Source of the DNA: DATJGS01 sp035494735
GTDB lineage: Bacteria > Eisenbacteria > RBG-16-71-46
DNA: 64,000 nt
Assembly: GCA_035494735.1 (NCBI GenBank)
Contig: DATJGS010000029.1
Coordinates: forward strand, 1-64,000
Reading direction: 5' to 3'
Part shown: positions 54,787 to 63,751 of the stretch, piece by piece
Position numbering within the stretch: the first letter of the stretch is position 1
Layout: each line of letters opens with the position of its first letter
The notes under the pieces: model-generated
The model's database searches: none
Seen by the model: the letters and a program-made list of their open reading frames with translations, nothing else
What the model was told of the DNA's origin: nothing
Program-made: the position numbers and the translations under genes

Positions 54787-55989
54787 CTACCTCTTGCTCG
54801 CCCCCGACACGATGAGGGCGATCAACGCGAGCGCCGGGATCCACAGAGCGGCGCGCGCGGTCCACGGCACGACGCGTGTCGGCGGCGGCGTGGGGTCGGG
54901 CACGCCGATCGCGTCGCGCGCCTGACGCATGACGGCGGCGAACGCGGCGAGCCAGGCGAGGCCGAGCGCGAGGAGCAGCCCCAGGTGCCCGGTCGTCGCC
55001 AGCGCGCGCGCGACGCGCATCCACAGCCACGCGCCCGGCGTTCCGGGCACGCCGGCCAGCGACGCGGTCGCGAGCCAGCCGGCGAGTCCGGCGGCGGGAT
55101 GGCGGCGGAACAGCGCACCGCCCGGGCGCGCGGTGCCGCCCGAGACCGGCAGGAAGCGCGCGAGCACGCTCGCGCCGGTGACGGCCAGCACTTGGTGCGC
55201 GGTCCACGCCGTGAACCACGTGGGATCCGCGGCGCGGCGCCCGGCCAGCAGCATGCCGAGCGCGAGTCCGCCCTGCAGGCTGACGAGCGTGCCGACGCGA
55301 CGCTCGGGGCGGCGCTGCACGAGCAACGTGGCCGCGCCGGCCAGCCAGGCGATGCCGGCGCACACGCCGAGCAGGCCGATGCTGATGGCGTTCGCGGTCG
55401 GCAGCATCTCGACGCCTTCCATGCGCGCGCCGATCCACGCCGCGCCGGTCGTCTGCAACGCGACGACCGCGAGCGGCGCGGCCCACGGGCGCGCGCCCTG
55501 CAGCACGTCGGCCAGCCAGAAGTGGAACGGCGCGCCGCCCAGCATCACGAGGCCGGTCAGCATCGACAGCGGCAGCGCCACGCTCCAGAGATACGGCGCG
55601 TCGATGCCGAGGCCGAGCACGCCCCACTGTTCGAGCACGCGCGGCGTGCCGGTCACGAGCACGAGCAGGTCGGCGCCGGCCCACGACAGCGCGAGCGAAA
55701 CGCCCATCACCCACAGGAGCTTCAGTGCGCACTCGTTCTGCAGCAGCTCGTCGCGGTCGCGCGCCAGGATCGCGACGACGAGCGCCACCACGAGCGCCGC
55801 GCCGGCGTGGCCGAACGGGAGGCGGCCCGTGCTGATCGCGGCGAGCGGCAGCAGCACGACGATGGGCGCGAGCGCGTACAGCAGCCCGTGGCCGCGACGA
55901 TCGACCGACAGCAGCAGGGCGGCCGCCACGAGCGCGGCGAGCGCGGGGCCGTAGGCCAGCAGCTGGGCGAGCATCGTGGCGGCGTTCAT
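54787..55989 (-). CDS. NuoN/HyfF-like proton-translocating membrane subunit (short)
   Basis: A 400-aa protein with 11-12 TM helices. It keeps antiporter-like features of complex I subunits N/M/L: an acidic RDRDELLQNECALKLLWVMG segment where the conserved TM Glu/Lys residues sit, APFHFWLADVLQGA (equivalent to the xPFHxWxPDxxxGAP motif), and a Lys/His-poor second half. It is shorter than NuoN (about 480 aa). Its ATG overlaps the upstream membrane gene stop (ATGA). No quinone- or NADH-binding subunits are nearby. Confidence 0.7.
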   Translation of the reverse strand: MNAATMLAQLLAYGPALAALVAAALLLSVDRRGHGLLYALAPIVVLLPLAAISTGRLPFGHAGAALVVALVVAILARDRDELLQNECALKLLWVMGVSLALSWAGADLLVLVTGTPRVLEQWGVLGLGIDAPYLWSVALPLSMLTGLVMLGGAPFHFWLADVLQGARPWAAPLAVVALQTTGAAWIGARMEGVEMLPTANAISIGLLGVCAGIAWLAGAATLLVQRRPERRVGTLVSLQGGLALGMLLAGRRAADPTWFTAWTAHQVLAVTGASVLARFLPVSGGTARPGGALFRRHPAAGLAGWLATASLAGVPGTPGAWLWMRVARALATTGHLGLLLALGLAWLAAFAAVMRQARDAIGVPDPTPPPTRVVPWTARAALWIPALALIALIVSGASKR

Positions 55990-57395
55990 CGGAGGAACGG
56001 CAGCACGAGCGCGAGCACGCTGAGGCCGACGAGGAACAGCAGGTACTCCTGCGCATCGCCGGTGTGCAGATCGCGCAGCGGCGAGATCACGGACGTGGCG
56101 AGGCGTCCGAGCGCGTCCACGATCCAGCGTTCGAGCGCGGTCACGTTGCGGAACGTGCCGCGGGCCAGTCCGCGCGCGAGCGCGCCGAAGCCGCGCGGCA
56201 ACGGATCGCGCGGGCGCGGCGCGCTCTCGCTGGCGATCGCGGCCCCGGCGGTCGGCTGCACGACGTGCTTGGCGGCGCGCTTGCGCTTCGGCAGCGCGAA
56301 CGCCGCGCCGCCGCCGAGCGCGGACGGCAGCAGCGAGATCACCGAGCCGGGCCACGACGCCTCGAAGCCGAGCCACCAGCCGAGCAGCAGCGCGAGCGGC
56401 CCGAGCACGAGCGTGAGCAGCGCGCTGAAGTGGCTGAGCGTGACCGCCGCGTCGCGGCGCATCATCTGGCGGCGCTCGGGCGCCTTCACGATGCGCCGGA
56501 CCGCGATCCACGCGGTGAGCGTGACCGGCACCGCAGTCAGGAAGAAGCGAACCGCGTGCGCCCCGCCGCCCGGGCCGAAGCCGACGCGGATGAGCAGCGG
56601 CCACGACAGCGCGGCCGAGCCGACCCAGCTCGCCGCGCGCCACATGCGCGGCAGCGTCGTGCCGCGCCGCGACGTGGCGCCGCGCAGCTCGCCGGCCAGC
56701 ATGAACGCGCGGCCGCCGCACGCGCCGAGCCACAGCAGCAGGCTGACCTGCGGGCGCACGGCGGCGCTGGCCACGAGCAGCGCGCCGAGCGCGCTGTCGG
56801 TGATCGTGAGCCAGCGCAGCGACGCGATCCATTGGCGGCGCCCGAACGCGCGGAGCGCGGACAGCACGGCGGTCAGCAGCAGCAGCGCCTCGGCGATGCG
56901 CCGGATCTCGGGAACCGGCACCCACGCGTCGGCGTTCCGCCACAGCACGGCGAAGCCGGCCGCGGGCAGCAGCGTGGGCAGCCACGGGCGCATGACCAGC
57001 AGCGGGCCCGAGACGTCCGAGTAGGGCCGCGACAGCGGCAGCGCCGCGAGCAGCTCGAGCCCGGCCCACACCACGCCGCCCGCCTCGAGGCGCGGCAGCA
57101 GCGCGGCCGCGCCCATGTGCGCGAAGCCGGGCCACGCCGGCACCGACGCGGCGATGGCGTGCACGCCGGCCGCGAACCACAGCGCCTGCGCGGGGCGCCT
57201 CAGCCACGACCAGCGCCGCACCTGCTCCACCGCGTCGTCGGCCGCGCGCGCCCAGCACCAGAACGCGAGCGCCAGCAGTTCGAGGCCGAGCGCCGAGAAC
57301 ACGAGGCCGCGCGCGGCCAGCGACGCGAGCCCGAGCACGGTGAGCGTCGCGCCCTGGCGGCGCGCGTCGAATCCCTGGAGCAGGCGGCGGAGCAT
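55986..57395 (-). CDS. Divergent NuoL/HyfB-like membrane subunit
   Basis: A 469-aa protein with about 13 TM helices. It starts within a complex-I-like module and ends DAQEYLLFLVGLSVLALVLPFLR, like the C-terminal TM of NuoL/NdhF proteins after an amphipathic stretch (TALERWIVDALGRLATSVI). The central region aligns poorly by eye with known subunits, and the canonical xPFHxW motif is replaced or lost. Similarity is therefore weak, and the assignment leans on its two neighbours, with which it overlaps (4 nt) or nearly abuts (1 nt). Confidence 0.55.
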   Translation of the reverse strand: MLRRLLQGFDARRQGATLTVLGLASLAARGLVFSALGLELLALAFWCWARAADDAVEQVRRWSWLRRPAQALWFAAGVHAIAASVPAWPGFAHMGAAALLPRLEAGGVVWAGLELLAALPLSRPYSDVSGPLLVMRPWLPTLLPAAGFAVLWRNADAWVPVPEIRRIAEALLLLTAVLSALRAFGRRQWIASLRWLTITDSALGALLVASAAVRPQVSLLLWLGACGGRAFMLAGELRGATSRRGTTLPRMWRAASWVGSAALSWPLLIRVGFGPGGGAHAVRFFLTAVPVTLTAWIAVRRIVKAPERRQMMRRDAAVTLSHFSALLTLVLGPLALLLGWWLGFEASWPGSVISLLPSALGGGAAFALPKRKRAAKHVVQPTAGAAIASESAPRPRDPLPRGFGALARGLARGTFRNVTALERWIVDALGRLATSVISPLRDLHTGDAQEYLLFLVGLSVLALVLPFLR

Positions 57396-57396
57396 G

Positions 57397-58050
57397 TCAG
57401 TCGTGCAGGTCGTGGGCCTGGCTGACCCACACGCTGCCGGCGGCCGCGGCGCGCGCTTCGGCCAGGCGCGACGTCAGCGCCGCGGCCAGCGCGGTGCCGA
57501 GCAGCACACCCGAGGTGACATGCGGCTCGCTCGGGATCTGCGCCGAGTGCGCCGCGTTGTCGAGGAGCTGGAGCCCGAAGCCGAGCGTACCGAGCGACAG
57601 CATGGCGCGCTGCAGATGCCGGCGCAGCATGAGGTGGATGAGCCCGAGCGTCATGAGCGCGATGCCGTACGACACGGTGCGGCTCAAGGCCGGCGCCAGG
57701 TCCTGGCGCGCGATGGCGGCCACGATCAGCAGGAACAGCGCAGTGCCGAGCAGCAGTCCGACCGCGCCCGACTCGAAGCCGCCGGGCCGCGCCGACGGAT
57801 CGGGCGCCGGATCCCGCTCCGCGGCCACGATGCGCGCGCCGATCGCCAGCCACAGCGCGAACCAGCCCGCGCGCAGCCACAGGCCGCCGAGCTCGACGAG
57901 CACCGGCGAGGCGATCGCCAGAAGCAGCGCCGCGAGCGCGGCCGTGCGCCGCCCCGGCAGCAGGATCGCGAGCACGAGCGCGATGGCCGGCAGCGCGAGG
58001 CGCAGCGCCTCCCACGGCTCGAGCTGGCTCCAGGCGTCGAGAAAGTGCAT
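57397..58050 (-). CDS. HyfE/NuoK-like membrane subunit
   Basis: A 217-aa protein with about six TM helices. Length and the central RTVSYGIALMTLGLIHLMLRRHLQRAMLSLGTLGFGLQLLDNAAHS resemble hydrogenase-4 component E, the NuoK homologue of group-4 hydrogenases. An AGGGGA sits 8 nt before the ATG. It is the first of three tightly packed membrane-subunit genes (57397, 55986, 54787). No hydrogenase large or small subunit, NuoH-like or ferredoxin-like gene is present in this window. Confidence 0.6.
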   Translation of the reverse strand: MHFLDAWSQLEPWEALRLALPAIALVLAILLPGRRTAALAALLLAIASPVLVELGGLWLRAGWFALWLAIGARIVAAERDPAPDPSARPGGFESGAVGLLLGTALFLLIVAAIARQDLAPALSRTVSYGIALMTLGLIHLMLRRHLQRAMLSLGTLGFGLQLLDNAAHSAQIPSEPHVTSGVLLGTALAAALTSRLAEARAAAAGSVWVSQAHDLHD

Positions 58051-58164
58051 GCGTCGGTCCCCTTGGGGGAGGTCAGGGCGCGTCGAAGTCGCGATTCGCG
58101 GGCGCGGGCGTGCGTCCCAAGCGCCGTGCCGATGCGAGAGCCAGGTGTCCGCGGCGAGCGGCCG

Positions 58165-58193
58165 CCTGAGCCGGCGGTCGCCGGGCTTTCAGG
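58165..58193 (-). terminator. Hairpin overlapping the end of the ptsN-like gene
   Basis: CCTGA (58165-58169)/TCAGG (58189-58193) encloses CCGGCG/CGCCGG with a 2-nt loop; the hairpin begins at the stop codon. It may attenuate readthrough into the three membrane genes 140 nt further on. Confidence 0.4.
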
Positions 58194-58656
58194 GAATGTA
58201 GACGCTTTCCGCCGACTGGAGCGCCGCGAGGAAGGCTTCGGGGCTCTTCACTTCGCGCAGCGTCCGCCGCACCGATTCCTCCTTGAACAGGCGCGAGAAG
58301 TTCGCGAGCACCTTGACGTGCTGCGTGGTGGCGTTCTCGGGCGAGACGAACAGCACGAGCAGGTAGGCCGGCTGGCCGTCGTCGGATTCGAAGTCGAGGC
58401 CCTCGGGAGCGACGCCCACGGCCGCGGCCATCCGGTCGACGGAGCGGGCCTTGCCGTGAGGAATGGCAACCCCGTTGCCGATCCCGGTGCTCATCATGGC
58501 CTCGCGGCGCATGACGCGATCGAGGATCTCGCCCTTGCTGTCGAAGCCGTGCGCCGACTCGAGCAGCTCGACGAGCTCGACGAGCGCCTCGCGCTTGCTG
58601 TGCGCCTTGAGCTTGAGCGCGATGGCGTCGGGATTGAGCAGTTCGGACAGGCGCAT
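58189..58656 (-). CDS. ptsN: PTS EIIA (PtsN/fructose-type) domain protein
   Basis: A 155-aa single-domain EIIA. The active-site His is in GVAIPHGKARSV, preceded by EAMMSTGIGNG. N-terminal RLSELLNPDAIALKLKAHSKREAL and C-terminal TTQHVKVLANFSRLFKEE are family-typical. Without sugar-specific IIB/IIC genes around, a regulatory (nitrogen-PTS-like) role is likely. Start at ATG 58656 is favoured: it gives the usual length, has GGAG 6 nt upstream, and a strong promoter at 58702-58730 predicts an mRNA start near 58696, which excludes the upstream GTG at 58698. Confidence 0.88.
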   Translation of the reverse strand: MRLSELLNPDAIALKLKAHSKREALVELVELLESAHGFDSKGEILDRVMRREAMMSTGIGNGVAIPHGKARSVDRMAAAVGVAPEGLDFESDDGQPAYLLVLFVSPENATTQHVKVLANFSRLFKEESVRRTLREVKSPEAFLAALQSAESVYIP

Positions 58657-58701
58657 CGGGGCGCTCCACGGGGCGAACAGGTTCATCGACAGAGACACCG
58701 A

Positions 58702-58730
58702 AACCTAGGGAGCGCTCGGGTGGGTGTCAA
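58702..58730 (-). promoter_or_regulatory. ptsN-like gene promoter (TTGACA-N17-TAGGTT)
   Basis: A consensus TTGACA (58725-58730) and TAGGTT (58702-58707) on the minus strand, 17 nt apart; the best -35 box in the window. Confidence 0.7.
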
Positions 58731-58962
58731 GCGCGAACGCCGCGCGCGTCGCGAAGATCGTGCAGGATGCACGGGCGCGCGACGCGCGAGCGAATGCGTG
58801 ATGGCGCGCATTCGCATGCTTCGCGGCGCGGTGACTGTGATAGGATTTTTCGCGTGCGCGAGCGTGGTCCTGGAGCCCCGCTTCGCACGCCACCCCCGAC
58901 ACCCCCTTTGGGACTGAAGGATCAACCGAATGGGCCGCCCGGCAGGGAGGCAGGGAAGCCCC

Positions 58963-60297
58963 ATGAAGCAGAAGACCATCGATTTTCGCGAGCTGCTCGA
59001 GCGGCTGCTGCCGATCGAAGCGCTCCCGCCGGCCGATCGCCTGAGCGTGCACCGCGCGCTCGCCACCGGCGTGGCCGGCCAGATCGAGCGCGCCGCGATG
59101 CATGCGCTGCACCAGCTCGAGCAGGCTGGCGCCGTGCGCCGCATGCCGGGCGGCGACCCGGCGGCGCCCGGCCACGTGCGCTATCAGCGCGAGGGCGCGG
59201 TCGACGTCATCACCGTGCAGATGCCCGAGTCGCAGCGCCACGCCGGCATGCTGGTGTTCGAGCGCGCCGCGCTGCCGTCGCAGGCTCCGGCCGGACTCGA
59301 TCACGTGCGCAGCCTGCTGCGGCTCGACGATCCGGTGCTGCTCGCCGACCCGCGCCGGGCCGACGCGCGCGTCGCGCTGCTCGAGCAGATCCGCCAGGCC
59401 GGCCGCGCGCTCCTGGGCGCGAGCGAAGTCCACCTCGTGCTCACGAACGAGCCGGGCGCGCCCGGGGACACGCCGTTCGATCGCGAACTCGTCGAGGAGG
59501 CGCGGCGCCGGCCGGACGCGCTGTTCTACGGACCCGATCTCGCGCAGGCTCCCGCGCTGGCGGCGGAGGCCGAGCGCCGCGGCGTGCGCTCGATCGTGCT
59601 CGGCGCCATCGTGATTCCGGAGCGCGGCGCGATCGGCGCGCTCGAGGTGCTGACCCGCGAGCCCGATCCGTTCCGCCCCGAGGACCTGGCCATGATCGCG
59701 CTGCTCGCCGACTCGTGCGCCACGGCGCTCGAGCGCGCGGCGCGCATCGAGAAGCTGGTGTTCATCGATCCGTTGACGTCGGCGTACAACCGCTCGTACT
59801 TCGATCTGCAGGTCGCGAACGAGATGGCGCGCGCCCAGCGCGAGCAGACCTCGATCGCCCTGTGCATCGCCGACATCGACGAATTCAAGTCCTTCAACAC
59901 GGCGTTCGGCTACGAAGCCGGCAACGAAGTGCTCGTGCAGGTCGCGAGCGCGCTCAAGCGCGGCGTGCGCCCGTTCGACACGGTGGCGCGCTGGGGCGGC
60001 GAGGAATTCGCCGTGCTGCTGACTGCGCCGGTGCAGGCCGACGACGTGGCCACCGTGTGCGAGCGCCTGCGCACGCTGGTCGAGCGCATGCCGGTGCGCA
60101 TCGAGGGCCTCGACCGCCGCGCGCACCGCCTCGGCGTCACGATCAGCCTCGGCGTCGCGATGTTCCCGGACCACGCCGAGACGCCGCAGGACCTGTGGCG
60201 CGCCGCGAACCAGGCCCTGCTCCGCGCGAAGCGGCCGCCGAAGAACCAGGTCGTGTTCTTCAGCGCGCCGCGCGACGCGCGTTCCCAGGCGGGCTGA
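58963..60297 (+). CDS. Diguanylate cyclase (GGDEF) with N-terminal sensory region
   Basis: A 444-aa soluble protein. Residues 1-110 are helical and unassigned, about 120-265 look like a GAF-type domain (LLGASEVHLVL, GAIGALEVLTREPDPFRPEDLAMIALLADSCATALE), and 270-435 are a GGDEF domain. The active site RWGGEEF is intact, and the product-inhibition I-site RPFD lies five residues before it, so c-di-GMP synthesis under feedback control is expected. FIDPLTSAYNRSYFD and DIDEFKSFN bind GTP and metal. The ATG at 58963 has AGGGA upstream. A TAGGAT box lies at 58841-58846. Confidence 0.93.
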   Translation: MKQKTIDFRELLERLLPIEALPPADRLSVHRALATGVAGQIERAAMHALHQLEQAGAVRRMPGGDPAAPGHVRYQREGAVDVITVQMPESQRHAGMLVFERAALPSQAPAGLDHVRSLLRLDDPVLLADPRRADARVALLEQIRQAGRALLGASEVHLVLTNEPGAPGDTPFDRELVEEARRRPDALFYGPDLAQAPALAAEAERRGVRSIVLGAIVIPERGAIGALEVLTREPDPFRPEDLAMIALLADSCATALERAARIEKLVFIDPLTSAYNRSYFDLQVANEMARAQREQTSIALCIADIDEFKSFNTAFGYEAGNEVLVQVASALKRGVRPFDTVARWGGEEFAVLLTAPVQADDVATVCERLRTLVERMPVRIEGLDRRAHRLGVTISLGVAMFPDHAETPQDLWRAANQALLRAKRPPKNQVVFFSAPRDARSQAG

Positions 60298-60332
60298 GCC
60301 GACGTTCGCCGCTCCGGCCTGACGACACGACG

Positions 60333-61352
60333 ATGGATCGTCGACCGCGCTCGTGGTGGCCGTGGATCTACGCGCTCGTCGCCCTGATGCCGGCGACGTG
60401 GGCCGCGTTCCGCTCGAACGTGAACCCGCGCGCGCGCGTCCCCGACATGGTGACCGGGGTCGCGTATCGGCCGTACGTGTACCGCACGCTCGTGCCCCTC
60501 GCCATCCGCGGGCTCGACGCGCTCGTGCCGGCGCCGGCGCGCGCCGCCGCCGACTCGGCGGTCGCAAACTCACCGCTGCTGCGCGAGCGCCTGCGCTGGG
60601 AACCGGCGCACGCGACGTGGTTCGCGTGGAGCGTGCTGCTCGGCTGGCTGTCGCTCATCGCGTTCGCGATCGGCTTCGCGCGCCTGCTGCGCGCCGTGGC
60701 CGCGTGCGACCCGGCGCTGGCGGGCCTCGCGACCGTGGCGCCGCTCGCGGCGTGCGCGATGCTCGTGCTCGTGCCGATCCATTTCGGCTACCAGAACTTC
60801 GTGTACGACTTCGCCGAGCTGGCGCTGTTCACGCTGGCGCTCGCCGCGCTGGCGGCGTCGCGCTGGCCCGCCTACTACGCGTGCTTCGCGCTCGCGCTCG
60901 TCAACAAGGAGACGAGCCTGCTGCTGACTGGCGTGTTCGCCATCTGGCACTGGCGGCGCATGAGCGCAAGAGCGCTCGCGGCGCACGTCGCGGCCCAGTT
61001 CGCGCTCGCCGCGCTGGTGCTGGGCGCCATTCGTCTCGCATACGCGCACGCACCGGGCGAGCCGCTCGAGCACCACCTGATCCGCAATCTCACGTACCAT
61101 CCGAGCCTGCGCCAGCGCCTGCACGACGCGGCGTACGTGGGCTTCTGGCTCGTCGCCCTATTCGGCGTCGCGCGCCAGCCGCGCGTCGCGCTCGGCGCCG
61201 CGCTCGTCGGAGGCGCGCTGCTCGCGACGATGCTGTTCTTCGGCTTCATCGGGGAGTACCGCGACTTCTACGAAGCGTTCGCGCTCGGGGGCCTGCTGGT
61301 GGCCGGCGCCGTCTGGGGCACGCGCCGCACGCGAGCCGCGGCCCGCGCCTAG
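60333..61352 (+). CDS. Polytopic membrane protein, glycosyltransferase-like (GT-C fold suspected)
   Basis: A 339-aa protein with eight or nine TM helices. An early loop carries PDMVTGVAYRPYVYRTLVP, and a later one YQNFVYDFAELALFTLAL then ALVNKETSLLL. That combination of an N-terminal charged/aromatic loop and a mid-protein 'NKET' loop is seen in GT-C-like membrane proteins of unknown function. It starts 35 nt after the GGDEF gene, so co-transcription is likely. I cannot assign a substrate. Confidence 0.65.
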   Translation: MDRRPRSWWPWIYALVALMPATWAAFRSNVNPRARVPDMVTGVAYRPYVYRTLVPLAIRGLDALVPAPARAAADSAVANSPLLRERLRWEPAHATWFAWSVLLGWLSLIAFAIGFARLLRAVAACDPALAGLATVAPLAACAMLVLVPIHFGYQNFVYDFAELALFTLALAALAASRWPAYYACFALALVNKETSLLLTGVFAIWHWRRMSARALAAHVAAQFALAALVLGAIRLAYAHAPGEPLEHHLIRNLTYHPSLRQRLHDAAYVGFWLVALFGVARQPRVALGAALVGGALLATMLFFGFIGEYRDFYEAFALGGLLVAGAVWGTRRTRAAARA

Positions 61353-61361
61353 AAGCGCGAA

Positions 61362-61393
61362 CGCGCCGGGCTCGATCACACGAGCGCGGCGCG
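61362..61393. terminator. Hairpin between convergent genes
   Basis: Thirteen-nt arms (61362-61374 and 61381-61393) pair at 11 positions around ATCACA, between the stops of the membrane protein and the beta-helix gene. Confidence 0.55.
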
Positions 61394-61415
61394 CGGGCGA
61401 CGACGGCTTTCGCGG

Positions 61416-63362
61416 CTAGTGGAGGTCGCCGACCGACTTGGGCGGCACGACGTCGGTCGCGGCGGTGGCGCGGGCCAGCACGTTGCTGAGGAGCGACCAG
61501 TTGTTCGCTTCGTCGCGAGTCTTGATCGCGAAGTAGTACTGCGTCGCCGGCGTCAGGCCCGTCATCACGTAGCTCTGCACCGTGGCCGGCACGGCCGGGA
61601 CCGGCTCCGTCGCGACCGAAGTCGCCGCCGCCCAGCTCACGTCGTCCGTGATGGGCTGCGTCGACCAGCGCAGGTCGTACGCGGCGGCCACGCCCACCAG
61701 ACCGTCATCGCCGGGAGCGGCCCACGTCAGCGTCACCACCTGATCGGACACCATGACGCTGGCCAGCGTGGTGATCGCCGCCGGCGGCGTCACGTCGGGC
61801 TGCCCGCTGCCGAAAGGGTAGGCGCCCGCGTCCACTCCCCCGGCGCCGAGGCCGATGGCGACGGAGCCGGTGCGGATGTGCGGATCGAAGTTCGCGAACG
61901 ACGTGTTCGCGAACTTGGGATCGCCGTACTTGGAGTTGACGTCGTTGCCGGTCGCGCTCGCCCAGCTCGTGCCCGGGCCCGGCGCGCTGCAGAAGCTCGA
62001 CTGCCAGTAGAGCGACTGGTTCGCGGCGGTCACGCCGGACGTCGCGGCGCGAGCGAAGAACAGGTTGTTGTTCTGGGTGAAGCCGGTCGGGTAGCCGTGG
62101 AACAGCACCGCCCTGCCCGAGTAGCACGCCGCCACCGAGTCGGAATAGAACACGTTCGAGTAGAACTGGTTGCCGCCGCCGCGCGGGTCGCCCTCCAGCT
62201 TCATCGCGGCGCCCGACCACGACGCGATCGTGCAGTTGCGAATGATCGTGTTCTGGATGTCGCCGAGGATGTACAGACCATACGAGCCGCGCGAGGCGAA
62301 CACGCAGTTCTCGATGAGGCAGTTGTTGAGCAGATCCTGGTTGAACGTGTAGCTCGAGGTCAGGAAGTAGCAGCCCTTCCAGTGATTGTTCACGCACTGG
62401 CCGGTCCACGCGGCGTTGCCGGCGTTCACGAGGCGGCCGCCGATCGCGAACCCGCTCTGCACGCCGCACAACATGGAATCGCGCTCGAACAGGTTGTCGT
62501 GCGACGAGTCGCGCAGCGCGAACGCGACGTAGGGACTCGCCTGATCGGCGTCGGCCTCGAAGTGCCAGGAGTTGTCGCGGAACGTGTTGAAGTACGAGTT
62601 GTAGATGTAGCGCCCGGCCAGGTCGCCGCCGTTCGCGCTCACGAAGAACTGGCTGATGCGGTTCGAGTCGACGAGGCAGTACTGGACGAAGCCGCGCACC
62701 GAGAAGCCCTTGATGCCCTGGGTGATCGTGCCGACGTCGATGACGTTCGCGCGGATCGTGTCGAACGCCGTGTTGATCACGCCCGGGGGTCCCGGCTGCC
62801 AGTTGTTCATGAGCAGCGAGACGGTGCCGCTGATCCGGTTGTTCGCGACGACGCAGTTCTTGCTGCCCGCGCTGCCGAGTCCGCCGCCGGTGGCCACGCA
62901 CCACGCGATCGAGTCGTACACGGCCTTCGCCGACTCGCTCGTGTAGTACAGCGTGAAGCCACCGCTGGTGACGCCCTTGACGCTCACGTAGGCGTGTTCG
63001 ATCCAGATGCCGTTCACGACGACGGAGGCCGGATTGGACAGGCTGCCGACGTAGCTGATGCGCTGGGTGATCGAGGCGCCGTTGTGTTGCGGGTTGACGG
63101 CGTCCGCGTACGTGCCCGGCGAGATGAACACGACGTCGCCGGCATTGAGCGTGGCGTTCGCCTTGGCGATCGTGCGCCAGGGCGCGGCCTGCGTGCCGGC
63201 ATTGGAGTCGCTTCCCGACGTGCTGACGTAGTACGACCCGGCCAGGGCGAGGGCGGGAAGGGCCACGCCCAGCACGAAGGTCGCGATGGCGACCCGGAGG
63301 CCCTGCTGACGGCGGCGCGGCGCGCTGATCGCGACCCGGCGCGGCATTTGGAAACGCGTCAT
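61416..63362 (-). CDS. Exported right-handed beta-helix (DUF1565-type) protein with FnIII domain
   Basis: A 648-aa protein with a long n-region signal peptide (RRRQQGLRVAIATFVLGVALPALALA). The DUF1565-like start is SYYVSTSGSDSNAGTQAAPWRTIAKA...INAGDVVFISPGTY in form. A beta-helix of about 400 residues follows (repeated NxxIxxNxF-type turns such as LLNNCLIENCVFASRG, NTIIRNCTIASWSG). An FnIII domain lies at about 540-635 (YVMTGLTPATQYYFAIKTRDEANNWS). It resembles polysaccharide lyases or surface adhesins, but no lyase catalytic set can be named. The ATG at 63362 follows GAGG by 4 nt. Confidence 0.83.
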   Translation of the reverse strand: MTRFQMPRRVAISAPRRRQQGLRVAIATFVLGVALPALALAGSYYVSTSGSDSNAGTQAAPWRTIAKANATLNAGDVVFISPGTYADAVNPQHNGASITQRISYVGSLSNPASVVVNGIWIEHAYVSVKGVTSGGFTLYYTSESAKAVYDSIAWCVATGGGLGSAGSKNCVVANNRISGTVSLLMNNWQPGPPGVINTAFDTIRANVIDVGTITQGIKGFSVRGFVQYCLVDSNRISQFFVSANGGDLAGRYIYNSYFNTFRDNSWHFEADADQASPYVAFALRDSSHDNLFERDSMLCGVQSGFAIGGRLVNAGNAAWTGQCVNNHWKGCYFLTSSYTFNQDLLNNCLIENCVFASRGSYGLYILGDIQNTIIRNCTIASWSGAAMKLEGDPRGGGNQFYSNVFYSDSVAACYSGRAVLFHGYPTGFTQNNNLFFARAATSGVTAANQSLYWQSSFCSAPGPGTSWASATGNDVNSKYGDPKFANTSFANFDPHIRTGSVAIGLGAGGVDAGAYPFGSGQPDVTPPAAITTLASVMVSDQVVTLTWAAPGDDGLVGVAAAYDLRWSTQPITDDVSWAAATSVATEPVPAVPATVQSYVMTGLTPATQYYFAIKTRDEANNWSLLSNVLARATAATDVVPPKSVGDLH

Positions 63363-63751
63363 GACTCCTCGCAAGGCTGAGAGGCGATGGATGGGGAGCT
63401 GGAGTGCAGAAGGGCCGCCCGAGTTTGCAGGCGGCATGCCAGCGCGGAGGGAACCTCCGAGGCCGGCCGGCCCTGTTCAGAACCAACGCGTTACGAGACT
63501 TCTACCCCGACCACCCCCGGTCGGGTTCTCGGGAGAGACCGTAAATCTGCAATGTCTGCCGGCACCTACCGGGCGAATCGGTCAGCTTTGACGGCCGCGC
63601 GGGCACCGTAGCACGGCCGGAGGGCTCGCCCAAGCCGGCCCGGGAGGGCGCGGACCTCGCGGCGAGGCCGCCGGTCTTGACCGCGGCCTGAGGGGCGGGG
63701 ACGATAGGCCATTCTGACCGTCGTCATGGGTCGTCCGAACCGGGAGGCCGT
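63363..63751. other. 389-bp divergent intergenic region
   Basis: No coding frame with gene character is seen. It holds a 7-bp hairpin CCCGACC (63506-63512)/GGTCGGG (63519-63525), with CCCGACC-type sequence on both strands, and a candidate plus-strand promoter at 63677-63705. No clear minus-strand promoter for the beta-helix gene is found. Confidence 0.5.
63677..63705 (+). promoter_or_regulatory. Candidate promoter of the PaaK/CapK-like gene (TTGACC-N17-GACGAT)
   Basis: TTGACC (63677-63682) and GACGAT (63700-63705) are 17 nt apart; the -10 keeps A2, A5 and T6. The gene starts 46 nt downstream. Confidence 0.35.

Noticed and set aside
58657..58698. GTG 58698 as start of the EIIA protein
   Set aside because: The promoter at 58702-58730 predicts transcription from about 58696, so this codon would not be in the mRNA with a leader; 58656 gives the usual family length.
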